From: Burkholderiales bacterium | GTDB taxonomy: Bacteria > Pseudomonadota > Gammaproteobacteria > Burkholderiales > Ga0077523 | Direction of reading: 5' to 3' | DNA: 59,394 nt | NCBI GenBank assembly: GCA_019745565.1 | Contig: JAIESW010000018.1 | Location: 1 to 59,394, forward strand | Shown here: one piece after another, positions 59,306 through 59,394 of the stretch | How the letters are laid out: every line of letters begins with the position of its first letter | How positions within the stretch are numbered: the stretch's first letter is position 1 | Program-made: the position numbers and the translations under genes | The notes under the pieces: model-generated | What the model saw: the letters and a program-made list of their open reading frames with translations, nothing else | Database searches by the model: none | Told to the model about the DNA's origin: nothing

Positions 59306-59394
59306 ATGAACCTCCTCGTCATCGGCGGCGGTGGACGGGAACACGCGATAGCGTGGCGGCTGGCGCAGTCGCGCCGCGTGGCGCGCGTCTACGT
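59306..59394 (+). CDS. purD: Phosphoribosylamine-glycine ligase, 5' fragment cut by window edge
   Basis: The first 29 codons, beginning [19 protein letters not shown]. The glycine-rich start is diagnostic for PurD (GAR synthetase), which joins glycine to phosphoribosylamine. The rest lies outside the window. The purH-purD order is conserved. Confidence 0.9.
   Translation, partial: MNLLVIGGGGREHAIAWRLAQSRRVARVY

Overview
The window is a GC-rich, gene-dense chromosomal segment of a betaproteobacterium. It carries core gene clusters in orders typical of that class: dusB-fis-purH-purD, pilMNOPQ-aroK-aroB-dgt-gltB-gltD-hemE-priA, hemL-thiE-thiD beside a rubredoxin gene, hemB-engB beside a cytochrome c4-type gene, and lptD-surA-rsmA divergent from amgK-murU. 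The exact genus cannot be fixed from the sequence alone. No rRNA, tRNA, CRISPR array, transposase or phage gene was seen.

Left third (1-17,700), the more variable part: an MFS exporter, a secreted alpha/beta hydrolase, a decayed MocR-type regulator, a coupled DUF2970/diheme/triheme cytochrome c operon, a cupin, a small secreted protein ahead of a phosphoketolase, a run of small leftward genes (GNAT, secreted Cys-rich protein, RDD, VOC, hotdog thioesterase, YciI), gabT, and a rightward ParA-TPR-HAD trio. An SDR gene is bracketed by two inverted copies of a 119-bp palindromic element. Then come dsbA and a SPOR-domain gene.

Middle (17,700-41,500): a long leftward core block running pilM-N-O-P-Q, aroK, aroB, dgt, gltB, gltD, hemE, priA, argS, SPOR, dsbA. 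It covers type IV pilus assembly, shikimate synthesis, dGTP hydrolysis, glutamate synthase, haem synthesis, replication restart and arginyl-tRNA synthesis. The pilM promoter faces the ponA (PBP1A) promoter back to back. The 342-bp hemE-priA gap holds two consensus DnaA boxes and several dyads. Rightward ponA is followed by a nucleotidyltransferase-like gene and a YcgR/PilZ gene.

Right third (41,500-59,394): hemB (metal-site class with Asp instead of Cys), engB, a diheme c4-type cytochrome, hemL-thiE-thiD, rubredoxin, gloA, rsmA-surA-lptD, amgK-murU (cell-wall sugar recycling), pepP-ubiH-type hydroxylase, dusB-fis and purH, with the first 29 codons of purD at the edge.

Nothing clearly amounts to a new defence or mobile system. 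The least explained signals are the paired palindromic elements around the SDR gene, the DnaA-box region between hemE and priA, the internally deleted MocR gene, the dehydrogenase-less cytochrome c operon, and the small secreted protein coupled to phosphoketolase.
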